A stretch of DNA of 64,000 bases from assembly GCF_035046485.1 (NCBI RefSeq), contig NC_085138.1, forward strand, positions 67,324,580 through 67,388,579, read 5' to 3'. Of this stretch, positions 1 to 11,190 are shown in pieces. The notes under the pieces were generated by a model, which saw only the letters and a program-made list of their open reading frames with translations, did no database searches and had not been told where the DNA came from. A program made the translations under genes and the position numbers. The stretch comes from Aedes albopictus (taxonomy: Eukaryota; Arthropoda; Insecta; Diptera; Culicidae). Every line of letters begins with the position of its first letter. Positions within the stretch are counted from its first letter, which is position 1.

Positions 1-135
1 GAAATCTCTCCGGGGACTCTCTTAGAAATTCTTCTACGCATTCCTTCAGAAAATAAGAAATTCTAAATTCCTTATGAAATTTCAACAAAATTTCCTCCAT
101 AAATTATCCAGGCATTCCTTAAACCTACGATCGTC
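1..135. repeat. Decayed GAATTCC-type minisatellite
   Basis: Short blocks of the form 'aaattcctt cagaaat' recur about every 12-24 bases. This is the opposite-strand reading of the GGAATTCCTGGA satellite that dominates the window. No gene is visible. Confidence 0.6.
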
Positions 136-345
136 ACACTCAGGGATGCCATATATACAGATTTACCTGTATTATACAGATTTTTGAGAAACCATACAGA
201 TTTCATTTTATATGAAATACAGACTTTTTAGCCATTTATTTTTTATGGCATACAGATTTTTCTTCCAAATTTTGTATGGGATACCTATCTTTAAAAAAAG
301 TGATACAGATTTTTTCAAAAAATCATCTGGCATCCCTGGTTTTTA
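136..345. repeat. Short ATACAGATTTT tandem motif block
   Basis: The core ATACAGATTT recurs at least seven times at irregular spacing of about 20-40 bases, within AT-rich sequence that is otherwise unremarkable. It looks like a small decayed tandem array or one end of an AT-rich MITE. No open frame of interest. Confidence 0.5.
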
Positions 346-1815
346 TACAAGACACTGAAGAAGATATCTTGTGGTGCACAACATCAGCTTGATGTTGGTG
401 CTGATGGCCAACAGTTCTACTATCGGAAAGTTAAAAATATTCTTCGGGAATTTAGTTAGAAACACCCCCCCCCCAAAATTTGGTCCATAAATACTTCCAA
501 GAAATAACTTTAAAAATTTCTTGAAAGATATCATCAGAAATTTCCCTTGGGATTGATTTAAACATTTCTCTAATAATTCCATCAGAAAACTTTCCATGAA
601 GTCCTTTCCTGTTTCAGCAAATCTTCAACGGATTCCTTCAGAAATCTTTCAGAGAATTCCTTTTCATTTTTTTCCAATAATTACTTTCAAATTCTTCTAG
701 ATATTCTTTCAGATTTCTCTAAGATTTTCTTTTCATAAGTTTTTCCAAACATTTTTTTTTGAAAATCTTTCATGGATTTCTTTATAAATTCTTCTATTGT
801 TTTCTTCGGAAAATCATCTATGGATTCCTTTAGCGAACATGTCAGGGATTCCTGTAGGAGTTCGCCAAGTTATTTTAACGGAAACTGCAGAAAAAAATGT
901 CTTCAGTCATTTTTTCAGCAATTCCTTCGAGATTCTTGATCGCTTTCAACAGAAAATCATACAGATATTTGTTTAGGAGTATCTCGGATGTTCCTCTGTT
1001 TATTTTCTTGGTGATTCCTCCAGTTTTTCCTCCATGGAGACGTTGAAGAGATTCTTTTTAGATTATTTCACGAATTCACTCAGAAATTTCTTCACAAATA
1101 TTCTCTAGACAGTTCCACATGAATTCGTTTCAAAAATTTTGAGGAGAATTTTTTAGGATTATACTAGAATGCATTTTAAATTTGATTCTTCAGTTATTCT
1201 TCCAGATATTCCTTCAGGAATCCCCAGGAAAATATCTAGAAAATCGCTATTAAGGGAATGAAAGTATCCAGGGACTCTTCTATTTTTTTCTCAAAAAATT
1301 CCTTCGAAAGTTTCATCAAGGATTTTCCATGGTGTTCGTTTCTGATATTTCTCCAGCCATGCTTTCAAAACATGATTCGTTGATTTCCTCACAAATTTCA
1401 CTTGGATACTTACAAATATTCTCAGGGATTCTTTCAAAACTTGCTTCAGCGTTTTTAACGAGAACTCAACTATAGGTATTTTGCAGAAACTTCATGGGGA
1501 ATTCGTTTAGAAATTACCTCTAAAAATATATTTCGAAACAACTTCATGGATTTCTTTAGCAATATCTCCAGAGAATCTTCAGTAGTCCAAAAGTTATACT
1601 TAAGATTTTTCATTACCTTTTTTCAGAAATTTCTATAAGTTTTTCAAGAGTTTATTCAGGGATTGTTTAATGACTGCTCCAGTAGGGTTTCAAAAATTTC
1701 TTCGGGGACACTTTTAGATATACCTCAAGGAATTCATTGGTATATTCCAGCATAAGCTCTTAGAAGTTCTTCCAGTGATATTTTTTTGATGAGCGTATTT
1801 TTGTTTTATTTGACA
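346..1815. repeat. Decayed 12-bp-based minisatellite, minus orientation
   Basis: Continuous degenerate copies of 'aaattccttcag / aaattcttcca' units with many substitutions and small indels. Short open frames here, such as 343-597 minus, come from the 12-base (four-codon) period and are not taken as genes. Confidence 0.65.
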
Positions 1816-1824
1816 CGGATTGGG

Positions 1825-3037
1825 GGATTCTTTCGTAATCGTGCAAATTGAGCCATAGGGTCTCGGATTTTCATGAAACTTTCTCCACAGGCAGGGCTCA
1901 GAGATATATGAACAAAAAAAATTGAGAAACATTCAGGGTCACCTATTTTCCCGGAAAAATCAGGTAGAAACTGTTATTTTACCCTGACACTACTTACTTT
2001 GAAAAATCATAATTCAAGAACGAAGCATCGTAAAAAATAAAAAAAAAATGAAAACTGAAAAGAGTTTTCCACAAAATGTTTCACTGTTGAGAAAACTTAT
2101 AAAGAAAAGCCGGAAAAACTAGGCCCGAATTCGCAGAAAATTTTCAAAACAATATTTTTGAGAAGGTGATTTTATGAGCTTTGAGCGCTGGAATTTTTGG
2201 AATGCACTTTTTTCTTTCCTGAGTTATGGCCAATTTTGTGGAAAATAACCATGTAAGCCTATATAATATGGTCATTTTTCACAAAATAACTCAGGAACGA
2301 TAAAAAAGTGCATTCCAAAAATTTCAACGATCAAAGCTTATTAAATAACCTTCTCAAAAATGTTTTTTTTGAAAATTTTCCTCGAGTTCGGACATAGTTT
2401 TTCCGGCTTTTCTTTATGAATTTTCTTCTTTTCTGTGGAATTTTTTTGTGGAAAACTTTTTCCACTACATTTTTTTTTGATTTCTAAGAAAATTTGCTTT
2501 TATTTCCTATAAAAAAAAAACTTTGATTCTACTATGCTTAGTTTTTGAGTTATGATTTTTGAATGAAAAAGGCTTATATGGCACATTTAGACATTTTTCA
2601 ACAAAATTGGCCATAACTTAAAAACGAAAATAGAAAGTGCTTTCCAAAAATTTCAGCTATTTAAGCCTATGAAATAACCTTCTCAAAAATATTTTTTTTG
2701 AAAATTTTTCACTAGTTCGGGCATAGTTTTTCCGGATTTTCTTCACGAATTTTTTCAACTGAGGAAATTTTTGCGAAAAACTTTTTCAAGTCCATATTTT
2801 TTTATTTCTGAGAAAATTTGCTTTCATTTTCTAAGAAAAACTTTGTATCTACGATGCGTCGTTCTTGAGTCAGGAGAAAACAAACAATTTTCACCTGAGT
2901 TTTCCGGGAAAACAGGCACCCCTGATTTTTTTTTCTTTTTTTTTGTTCATATATTCATGAGCCCTGCATGTGGAAAAAGTTTCATGAAAATATGAAACCC
3001 TTCGGCCCAAACACGAACGGTAATAAAAAAAAATCTC
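1825..3037. mobile_element. 1.2-kb fold-back (inverted-repeat) element
   Basis: The left end (about 1825-1935) and the right end (about 2940-3037) are imperfect inverted copies. They share GGGTYTCRGATTTTCATG, CATGAAAC and TTCATATATTCATGAG-like words in mirror order. A second mirror axis lies near 2270: AAAGCCGGAAAAACTA at about 2108 faces TAGTTTTTCCGGCTTT-like sequence at about 2395. The right half also holds a second, direct copy of the internal segment (about 2590-2740). A fragment of the same end lies at about 37525-37570, and a related internal segment at 56740-58230. No coding capacity. Non-autonomous DNA transposon of unknown superfamily. Confidence 0.65.
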
Positions 3038-3290
3038 CATTAAGTTTAGGAAAAGAAAAAAAATGCCACAAAAAGCTTAAAACGCAATATTTCCTTCATA
3101 GGCTGCCACTCGTTTATGTTGATGGAAAATTGCCATAAAATATTTGAGTTACTGTGAGGACAGCGGAGAACAGTAGACAGTAGAGGAGGTGGTGCTTCCG
3201 CTGCCATTCCACTGTAATTTCCAAAGTGTTCAACGCCATTGATGGAAAATTACGCTTATCACAACAGTTAGCTCATTTCCTTTATAAGGT
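3038..3290. other. No gene seen
   Basis: AT-rich sequence with two copies of TTGATGGAAAATT (about 3119 and 3239) about 120 bases apart, suggesting a decayed duplication. Nothing else recognised. Confidence 0.4.
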
Positions 3291-3700
3291 CTGTATCCGC
3301 AATAATTCGGACACAGAAACACGGCTGTAACTCTGTAATAGATCGATAAAATTGGCCAAAATTTTCACTGCAAACTCTTTGGTGTATGTTTATTATTTGA
3401 GCAAAATTTGATGTAAATCGGTGCTGTACTTTTTGTTGTAGCAATGTAACAATAAAACGGGCGCAAATGAATGTTGTACAGCACCTGGTTTAGCATGTCA
3501 GCGCTTTAACTTTTGAAATTGGTAAAGGAAATGGCTGAAACTTTGAGCACAAACCTTTCAATATACATCTACTGCATCGGCAAAATTTGAAAAAAATCGA
3601 TGCACTATCAACAATTTTGTAGTCAAAACACGTATTGGGACTAACCGTGGTTTTAGCCCTTTCGACACCAATTAGTGAGCACCTCTTATTTTTCCGATTG
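3291..3700. repeat. Unclassified AT-rich transposon-like sequence
   Basis: Phrases such as 'ggctgtaactctgtaat' and 'aaaatttgatgtaaatcggt' are of the kind found in mosquito MITE interiors, as at 7500 and 7870 here. The ends could not be placed. Confidence 0.35.
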
Positions 3701-3750
3701 TACTGTTGAAAGTATTATTCCAATAATAATGAAATTTTGCGGACATACTA

Positions 3751-4180
3751 CAGGGGATAGACAAAATGATCGGGACAGGCAAAATGTTGCCTTCTTAAAA
3801 AATATTTAAATAGCTGTAACTTTTCGAAAAGTGCATCAAATATTTTCAAATTTTTACTGGAAGTGGATCAACTAGTTGTGTATCAGTGGACAAAATTTGA
3901 AAAAGATCGGGCTATTCTGCACGAAGTTATAAAGATTCTAGAAAAAGGTACACTGTGGTGCATAATTGATCGGACAAACGCCGATTTTCATACAAAATGA
4001 CCAAGTTTGAGATGCTGTAACTATGGTTTGCTTTGGTGGATTAAGCTCAATTTTTGACACGGAACTACGAATATGCTGAATTTTGTGTATACAACGTATA
4101 AAATGTTTTCGTTCACAGGTCTGGGCGTGGCAAGGCGTTGAAAATATTGCATAAGTGATCGGACAGCGGTACCCCTTTGA
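3751..4180. mobile_element. MITE candidate with GGGGTA-type ends
   Basis: The left end, CAGGGGATAGACAAAATGAT after TA, faces a right end reading GATCGGACAGCGGTACCCC, so the ends form short imperfect inverted repeats around 430 bp of non-coding AT-rich DNA. TA at 3749-3750 may be the target site, but a matching right copy is not clear. Confidence 0.45.
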
Positions 4181-4234
4181 TTTACACGCGTGCCGCTGAA
4201 TTTATGAAGCAATTCCTATTTTAATCTCCGAAAA

Positions 4235-4530
4235 AACGCTGCTAGGGTTCCAAATGAAACTGTTGCAGAAATCCAGGTAGGAATTCCTGAAAAAAAATGG
4301 TGGAATATCTGGAGCAATTTCTGGAGAAATTCAAGCAGAACTGCTTCAGAAATTTTAGCACAAATTTCAGAAGAACTTCTTAGTAAATTTCTGGAGGAAT
4401 CTCATCAAGGATTTACGACGGAATCTTGAGAGAAAATCTTAAAAGGATCCTTGGGAAAATACCTTGATAAAATGCTGGAGAAATCATTTCTGAAATATTT
4501 GGATAGATCCCTAGCGGAGTTATTTTATAT
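4235..4530. repeat. GGAATTCCTGGA-type minisatellite
   Basis: Plus-orientation units ('ggaattcctg', 'ctggagaaattc') at about 12-base spacing. The block resumes at 4926, so the SINE between interrupts what was one array. Confidence 0.7.
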
Positions 4531-4534
4531 TTTT

Positions 4535-4925
4535 AACCACTCAACCTATTTTACAGCTCTTTTGTCCACTAGGGCACTTACACTTTGTAGAGCGCCTAAA
4601 TGTATTCTATTATATTCTTATTCGAACTGGTTTGCCTTTGTGCTGCTTTCACTTTTCTACCCTGTCCTTGGTAGAATGATGAGTACGATGATGAAATGAT
4701 GTGTGACTGTTGTTCCTTTTCCAGTCCGATTGGGGGTCGTCCATTATGGGTTGCCGTTCGCCGATATCCAATTATCCGGGTCCGTTTGAGCTATGAGAGC
4801 TCAGAAGAGGGTCAAGTGCCGGCCGCTCTCGGGGGGAAGAGCAACTGGCGAAGTGCCGGGATGAGATCGAAACCCATGACCATCCGCTTATGAAGCGAAC
4901 GTGTAGCCACTGCGCCACGGGCCCC
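4535..4925 (-). mobile_element. tRNA-derived SINE, minus strand
   Basis: Read on the minus strand, the head (4925 downward) has an A-box-like TGGCGCAGTGGCTA, followed about 35 bases later by a decayed B box GGTTTCGATCTC. This is the internal Pol III promoter layout of a tRNA-headed SINE. A non-tRNA body then runs to about 4535. A second copy of the same head lies at 50430 downward (also minus), with GTGGCGCTGTGTTCACACG and an intact GGTTCGATCC. The surrounding satellite is interrupted by it. Confidence 0.7.
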
Positions 4926-5165
4926 GGCAATCCCTAGCGGAGTTCCCGTAGAGATTGTTGGGAAAAGTCCAGCAAGAATTCCACAAAAAATTTCTAGAGA
5001 AAGGAGGAACACCAGCTGCAATTCCTGGAAGAATGGCAGCAAGAACTTTTGGAGAAATCCCACCACGAATTAATGAAGAAAAATTTATGGAAGATTCTCG
5101 GAAGAAAAAAAAAACAACGAGAAATCCCTGCAAAAATCTCGGCAACAACTTCTGAAGCTTATCTG
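4926..5165. repeat. GGAATTCC-type minisatellite, continuation
   Basis: The same 12-base-based units as 4235-4530 resume directly after the SINE. Overlapping open frames on both strands here are repeat artefacts. Confidence 0.65.
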
Positions 5166-5452
5166 ATGCCAATTTTAAGGCGACAGCATTTTGAGATTTT
5201 ATAATTATTGTTGAAATATTTTTATTTTTTTATTTTTTTATTTTTTCATGTGCTCGTTTACTTTCCATGTAATTTTAAGGAAAATAATTTAATAATTGTT
5301 TTAGTCAACTCCCATAAACTCTTTCACTACGATAGAATGATTGGGGAAAATATTAAAGTATGTTCATTGTTGTGATTCAATACAAAAGAAACAATGACAT
5401 TTGAAAATGATAAAAATATAAATTTTTCAAAGATTTAAAACAAATGTAAATA
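5166..5452. other. AT-rich spacer, no gene
   Basis: Contains homopolymer-rich 'tatttttttatttttttatt'-type sequence and no open frame or repeat that I recognise. TA at 5453-5454 is the target site of the large element that follows. Confidence 0.5.
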
Positions 5453-5595
5453 TAGGGTCTGGGACCATTTGGGCAGGAGCACCTATTTTGGGCACTTGCT
5501 GCTATAGCTCAGTCATTTTTGAACCGATTGACTTGATTTTTGAAACACGATCAGGAATGCGCAGTATCTAGCTATGTTCAAAAATTGGTTGTCCC

Positions 5596-5735
5596 CCATT
5601 TCCCGGAAAACCATTTCCCGGAAAACCGTTTCCCGGAAAGTCATTTCCCGGAAATCCATTTCCCGGAATGGACCATTTCCCGGAAATCCATTTCCCGGAA
5701 TGTTCCATTTCCCGGAATACACCGTTTCCCGGAAA
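5596..5735. repeat. Array of nine TTTCCCGGAAA words (left arm)
   Basis: Nine copies of TTTCCCGGAA separated by 4-8 bases (period about 14-17) sit just inside the left terminal repeat. The nonamer TTCCCGGAA is self-complementary apart from its centre and fits TTC-N3-GAA. The mirrored array is at 11046-11190. Confidence 0.85.
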
Positions 5736-5785
5736 AAAATATTTAAGTTAATTTTCCGTTTGTGTTCTGTAAATAATGGCAGTGA

Positions 5786-6036
5786 ATTATAAATCTAGAC
5801 GAACATTTGAAAAGGGCCTATCTGCTTTGCGTTAACAAACATGTTTTTGTCTCTACAGGGCCTATCAGCATCCACCCACGCACATCAACACCCTTATCAG
5901 AAAGAGTGTTCTTCAAGCTATCTGTTAAGGATGTTGATGTGCGTGGGTGGATGCTGATAGGCCCTGCAGAAACAAAAACATGTTTGATAACAAAAAGCAG
6001 ATAGGCCCTTTCAAATATTTGTCTAGAATTGTATAA
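5786..6036. mobile_element. Palindromic MITE, about 250 bp
   Basis: Arms of about 100 bp read GGGCCTATCTGC, CAAACATGTTTTTG, GGGCCTATCAGCATCC and CCACGCACATCAACA on the left and their reverse complements on the right, with few mismatches and a loop of about 45 bases near 5910. The outer part TCTAGAC…CATTTGAAA is mirrored too. It shares the terminal words CAAACATTT and CCTATCTGC with the MITE at 31194-31450. A 65-residue open frame through the palindrome (5807-6004) is incidental. Confidence 0.75.
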
Positions 6037-7079
6037 TGTTTGACAGTATTGATATTAAAAGAACAATAATCATTAATAAGGACACAAAATCATTCACTGC
6101 AGAATACATAAGGGACCAAAATTTTTACAATTATTGTAATTCTCACAAACAGTAAACTTCAGCTTATTTCAAAGGCTATTCATTTGAGTTTTTTGTTAAA
6201 ATAGTTGTCGGCATCAAACCACCGACGAAATCAAACTGCTAAGTTTTCATCACATATTTTCTCTGCTTCCACGCATAGGTTGTTCCTTCTAGTTAAATTG
6301 CTAAACTAGTTGTTGACATTAAGCTGCTAATAATTTAATAGGATATTTCAGTTGTATTCCAATTCACCGAAAACCATTTCGCGGAATTTTTCTTTGCAGT
6401 GTAACATTTACCGGAATGAACCATTTCGCCGAATACCATTTTGCAGAATTTAATATTTTACAAACGATTGAAGAATCAACAGTGTAATTTCCGCATGGGT
6501 TGGTCAGCCAAAGCAAAAGCAAGAAATTAACACCTGACAATACAAGAATGACAAATTATTTTCTTTGCTTAACTTAAACTCTGCTTAACCTTAGCTCTCC
6601 GATTATACTAATTGATTGTAAATCTAATACCTTTCTGGATAAAAATTTGCTTTGTTTGATTCGTAATCTGTTCTCAAGAATTTCGAACGTAAGGCCAAAC
6701 ATCATCTGGTCGAATGGGCATTAGGTGTAATAATCAATAATCGTTGTCACATAGATTGTACTTTTAAGCGCTTATATTGGTAACTCCATCAGAGATCCTT
6801 CCTTCTTTCAAATAAGGCTGTTCTTTCCAGCAAAATTATAGTCTGGCAACCGAATTGCTAAATGTTCCATCATTTGCCTTCTTCATCAAAGGCTGTATAA
6901 TTGTATATGTGTTGTTAAATTTGCGGCGATGAAATTCGAACCTCCATAGAAGATTTCACATTCTTTCGATAAAAGGCTGTTCTTTCAAGTTGAAAATTTT
7001 GACCAGCGACCAAACTGCTAATCAAATGAACATTTTTCCTTCTATTGAGAATGGGCTGTTCTTTAGAGTAACACTATTA

Positions 7080-8213
7080 AAGGGTGATACGGTCAAAATT
7101 TGGTCACACAATTTTTTCATAACGTCAGACTGCGTACACCGAAACAGCTGATTTTTGGACCAGTAATGCTACATTATATGTAGCTTATACAATAACATTT
7201 TCATCAAAATCGATTGAGTATTGGTTGACATATAGATAAAACCATCGACCTACCTTTTTGAAATTTTGTACAAAGGCGCTCCATAGTAAATTTTCGGAAA
7301 TTTAAGGACAGTATAACACAATTTTGATCATAGAACTACCAATACTGCTCCGATTTTTATCAAAATTTTACAGTACAGTACTATTATGAAAATGTGTTCT
7401 TAGTAAAATTTTGAGCCATTTTGTATGAATACTTTCAAAGTTGTAGCAGTTTAAATATGAAAAAAACTGACCGGGTGCCACTTATGCAAATATAACTCTG
7501 TAACGGCTGGATCAAATTGAATGAAATTTTTACACTACATTTTGATATGCATACTACACATACAGAAAAACTTTCATTGAAATCGGTTAAGTATCTCTGG
7601 CTCTATAAATAAAACAGTAAAAATGTGTGAATCCTCTTTGCACAAAATTTTAAAATTGCAGATCTCAGGGTTCAACAATATTTCCGCAAATACTAGACCG
7701 ATTTTGATGAAAATTTTATGGTACAAGCTACATATAATGTACCATTACTGATCCAAAAATCAGCTGTTTTGGTGTACGCAATCTAAAGTTATGAAAAAAA
7801 TTGTGTGACCAAAATTTGACTTGACTTGACAAAATTTGACAAAATTTGACCACCTAAACAAATATAACTTTGTAACGGCTGGATCAAATTGAATGATATT
7901 TTTACACAACATTTTGATATGTATACTTTACATACAGAAAAATTTTGTTTGAAATTGGTTCAGTAATTCTGGCTCTTTAAATAAAAGAGTAAAAATGTGT
8001 TCTTATTGTTTAATCTTATTTGTACAAAATTTTAAAATTGCAGTTTTCAGGATTCACAATATCTCCGCAAATAGTTGACCGATTTTGATGAAAATTTTAT
8101 GGTATAAGCTACATATAATGTACCATTACTGGTCCAAAAATCAGCTGTTTTGGTGTACGCAGTCTCAAGTTATGAAACAAATTGTGTGACCAAATTTTGA
8201 CCGTATCACCCTT
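7080..8213. mobile_element. TA-type MITE with internal duplication
   Basis: The terminal repeats are AAGGGTGATACGGTCAAAAT on the left and its mirror ATTTTGACCGTATCACCCTT on the right (one extra T near the end), flanked by TA (7078-7079, 8214-8215). The repeats extend about 90 bp to CTGATTTTTGGACCAGTAAT. The segment with 'ataactctgtaacggctggatcaaattgaatga' is present twice (about 7490-7805 and 7855-8180), so the element carries an internal tandem duplication. It interrupts a 100-bp repeat unit. A second family member is at 60284-61619. No coding capacity. Confidence 0.85.
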
Positions 8214-8429
8214 TAGTGTGTTTTTGGGAGCCAGGCTGCTGACCTTACCCTCAGAAATGTATCCTTCTCTAAATCGAGTTTTTTTTTTTGAGTTGCACAG
8301 TTATGTTGTTTATTGGTGGTCTACTGCTAACTCCGTACTACGGAGTCCGTAGGAGGTTTGTCCTTCTTTTTAAATGTGCTCTCCTTTCAAATAACACTTG
8401 CTGGTGACCAAACTGATTCTTCATCTCTT

Positions 8430-8655
8430 CTACTTCTTTGTGGCTCTACGTCCTCACTTGGACTTGGTCTGCCTCGCTTCAACTTAGTGTTCTTTGAGCA
8501 CTTCCACAGTTATTAATTGAAGGGCTTTCTTTGCCTGCCATTGCATGAATTTGCATATTGTGAGGCAAGTACAATGATACGCTATGCCCAGGGAATCGAG
8601 AAAATTTTGCCGACTGGACGAGAATCAAACCCGCTGTCCCGCTGTCTTTTGACTG
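8430..8655 (-). mobile_element. Diverged Feilai-like SINE, minus strand
   Basis: Read on the minus strand it contains, in order, GGGTTTGATTCTCGTCC (B box region), CTGGGCATAGCGTATC, ATAACTGTGGAAGTGCTC, GAACACTAAG and GTGAGGACGTA. These are the same ordered words as the intact copy at 32213-32510. The tRNA-like head is truncated or decayed near 8650. Confidence 0.65.
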
Positions 8656-8958
8656 AAAGCATTATATGTTAAAATGTTGCTTTTTGTAAACCACGTGATC
8701 GCGTAAGCTTTAAGTCAAGTAACACTCCTTAGAGATAACTTAATCGGCTTTCTCTCCTTTTTGATGTTCCAACTAGCTTGTACTGTTATAACAGAAATCA
8801 AAACAAATCTCAATTTTTGTATCAGAGGATTTCCTACCTTTCAAACATACGCTGTTTTTTACAGATATGCTATTAATCAGATATCAGATATCAGCCCTTC
8901 TTCTCAACAAAGGCTGTTCTTTGATAAATATTATGCGTTATGCTGATTTTAGAATATA

Positions 8959-9909
8959 GGGTGTCCCAGAAAGTATGGGCACAACTTTGTATAGCGAAAA
9001 TACAATATTTTTCTTAACAAACAACAATTTTTATATTTTTGTATTTTTATTCAGAGTATTTTAATTGATACCTGTGAAGAGTTTATACATCAAAAATGGT
9101 TTCTATATGCAGAATGATTAAAATGGAAAAACATCTTTTAAAACTTCTGCACAAACTACTTTTTTACGGTTTTGCCAAATATCCAAATTCGAAACATTTT
9201 TTTCGAATTTTTTTCACATGATACATTCGAAAACATGTTTCCTCAGATGGTTGATTGATTTTTTTTATAAACATATGTTTTGATTGTGCGTACGGGCAAA
9301 TCGTAATTTTGAGAAAACTGAAAAATTCGCCATTTCTATTTCTGGATTAGACATGCCCACAGACATTCGAGTTTTAAAACATGTTTTGACAAGAATAAAA
9401 ACAATTCAATCTACACTTACAAAGCTGAAGCATTTATTGAACTTATAGTGAAATAAAAATGTAATTTTCCGCATATTGTGATATATATTCAGAAGCTTGT
9501 TTTCAACTATTAGAAAAACAGGTTTTCAAAGATATCGATTTTGGTGTTTCAATTTATTTTTCAGGTTTAAAAGTATATGTTTTCAATTCGAACTTAGGGT
9601 TGTATAATAGATACGCATGTAGAAATACACGGATAAATTTTTTGAAATTTTTATCGAGCTTAATTTCATGCGTGGAAAACAATATGTTAAGCGATGTTAT
9701 TGAAAAATATTGCAATTTGTGCAGAAGCTTTAAAAGGTCTTTCAGGAAATCTTCTACCGCATTCAAACGAAGTGTGAAATGCAAATTTTAATGATTGGCA
9801 TTTGATGTTGACATATTAAGGCAGGATATGTGTAAAAATAAAGTTTGTTTATGCATCCATTCCCAAATGACAGAGCTGCAAAGTTGTGCCCATACTTTCT
9901 GGGACACCC
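8959..9909. mobile_element. TA-type fold-back element
   Basis: The terminal repeats GGGTGTCCCAGAAAGTATGG and CCATACTTTCTGGGACACCC are mirror images of more than 30 bp (continuing as GCACAACTTTG), with TA on each side (8957-8958, 9910-9911). The inner halves still show mirrored words such as CTTCTGCACAAA (about 9145) and TTTGTGCAGAAG (about 9716). About 950 bp, non-coding. TA target and short-range symmetry suit a non-autonomous Tc1/mariner-type element. Confidence 0.8.
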
Positions 9910-10370
9910 TATAACAACTGCTGAATTATTATTATCGAAGAATTTTCCTTCTTTCATACATAAGCTGTTCTTTCGAAGTATACCCTTACAAAAATTTAAT
10001 TGTTGATATGAAACATTCCATATTTAATTTGCTGTTTTGAGTTTTGAATCTTAGATCTTATCATGATGTAGTCTCTCGATCAGTTAAATTTTTGTATCAA
10101 ATTAACGATTTTCTGCAAAACGGTACATTCCGCCAAATGACTTTCGGTAAAACGGTGCATTCCGCGAAATGGTTCATTCCACCGAATGTCATTCCGCGAA
10201 ATGTTACACCGCGAAAAGGAATTCCGCGAAATGGTTTTCGGCGAAATGTTATACAATCGATATTTTCCCTTCTTTTACACCTAGGCTGTTCTTCCGAGTT
10301 ATCTTTCAAAATAGTTGTCGGCATTACCCTGTCCATGTTTTCATCAAATATTGTCCCTTCTTTTAAACAT

Positions 10371-10584
10371 TCTTCATTACACCAACCAGCAGGTGCACTA
10401 GCCATGAAAATGTTTGACACTTCTCAGGTCATTTTGACAGACCGCATACATGCGCGAAAAAGACGGATCATATATTCTACTTTATCAATCTTGTTGCCGT
10501 CCTTTGCATGCTCATGATACATCTGTCAAAATGACGTGAGAATTGTCAGTCATTTTGAGGTTAGGTTCGTTGGTGTAATGAAGA
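10371..10584. mobile_element. 214-bp MITE with CATTACACCAAC ends
   Basis: The ends TCTTCATTACACC and GGTGTAATGAAGA are perfect inverted repeats, with AT duplicated on both sides. The insertion point can be read because it splits a 100-bp unit ('ttaaacAT' and 'AtaggctgTTC'). A second copy is at 50487-50690, about 85-90% alike and also flanked by AT. Both copies keep TTTGACACTTCTCAGGTCAT and CGAAAAAGACG. Confidence 0.8.
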
Positions 10585-11045
10585 ATAGGCTGTTCTTTCT
10601 AATTACACTGTTAGAATAGTTGTTGGCATTAAGCTAGCAATATTTCCATATGATATATTCCCTTCTTTTACGCATATGCCGTTCCTTCGTGTTTATCGAG
10701 ATCAAACTGCTAACTATTTCATCGAATATTTTCCCTTCTTTTAAACATAGGCTGTTCTTTAAAGTTATACTGCTATAATAATTATTTGAAACAAACTTTA
10801 GTTTTCAAAGAAATGGAACCCAATAATTTTGACGAATACTTGGGCAACCAATAAGGAGTCTTTGATATTCGTAAGATCAAAAAACTGGAAAAGAGACAAT
10901 GACAATGTTCTTGTACCTCCGATTAGCTGTGGAGGCATACCGTAATTCAGAGCTTTTCAGTAGATAATTTTATTATTTTTATGCAAAGAAATCTTTAGAA
11001 AATAATGAACCTAATAGAAATGTTGTTTTTTTGATATTGAGTATA

Positions 11046-11190
11046 TTTTCCGGGAAATGGTCGTTCCGGGAAATGGTTTTCCGGGAAATGGTACATTCTG
11101 GGAAATGGTTTTCCGGGAAACGATACATTCCGGGAAATGGCTTTCCGGGAAACGGGTTTCCGGGAAATGGTTTTCCGGGAAACGACGTAC
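11046..11190. repeat. Array of nine TTCCGGGAAA words (right arm)
   Basis: Mirror of the array at 5596-5735: nine copies of TTCCGGGAA (one is TTCTGGGAA) spaced about 15 bases apart, immediately inside the right terminal inverted repeat of the 5.8-kb element. Confidence 0.85.

Larger units (their letters stand above)
6180..10770. repeat. Decayed tandem repeat of about 100 bp
   Basis: The unit reads roughly CCCTTCTTTTAAACATA, GGCTGTTCTTTC, GAGTTA, TGTTAAAATAGTTG, TCGGCAT, CAAACTGCTAA, with about a dozen recognisable copies (for example at about 6180, 6280, 6800, 6970, 7050, 8825, 8915, 9945, 10265, 10335, 10590, 10680, 10740). Units are heavily diverged and split by transposons, which allows insertion points to be placed within a unit. 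Confidence 0.7.

Noticed and set aside
4860..4925. Possible tRNA gene (also at 32220-32300, 50345-50425 and 52745-52820)
   Set aside because: A and B boxes are present but the acceptor stems do not close and each is followed by a SINE body, so they are SINE heads.
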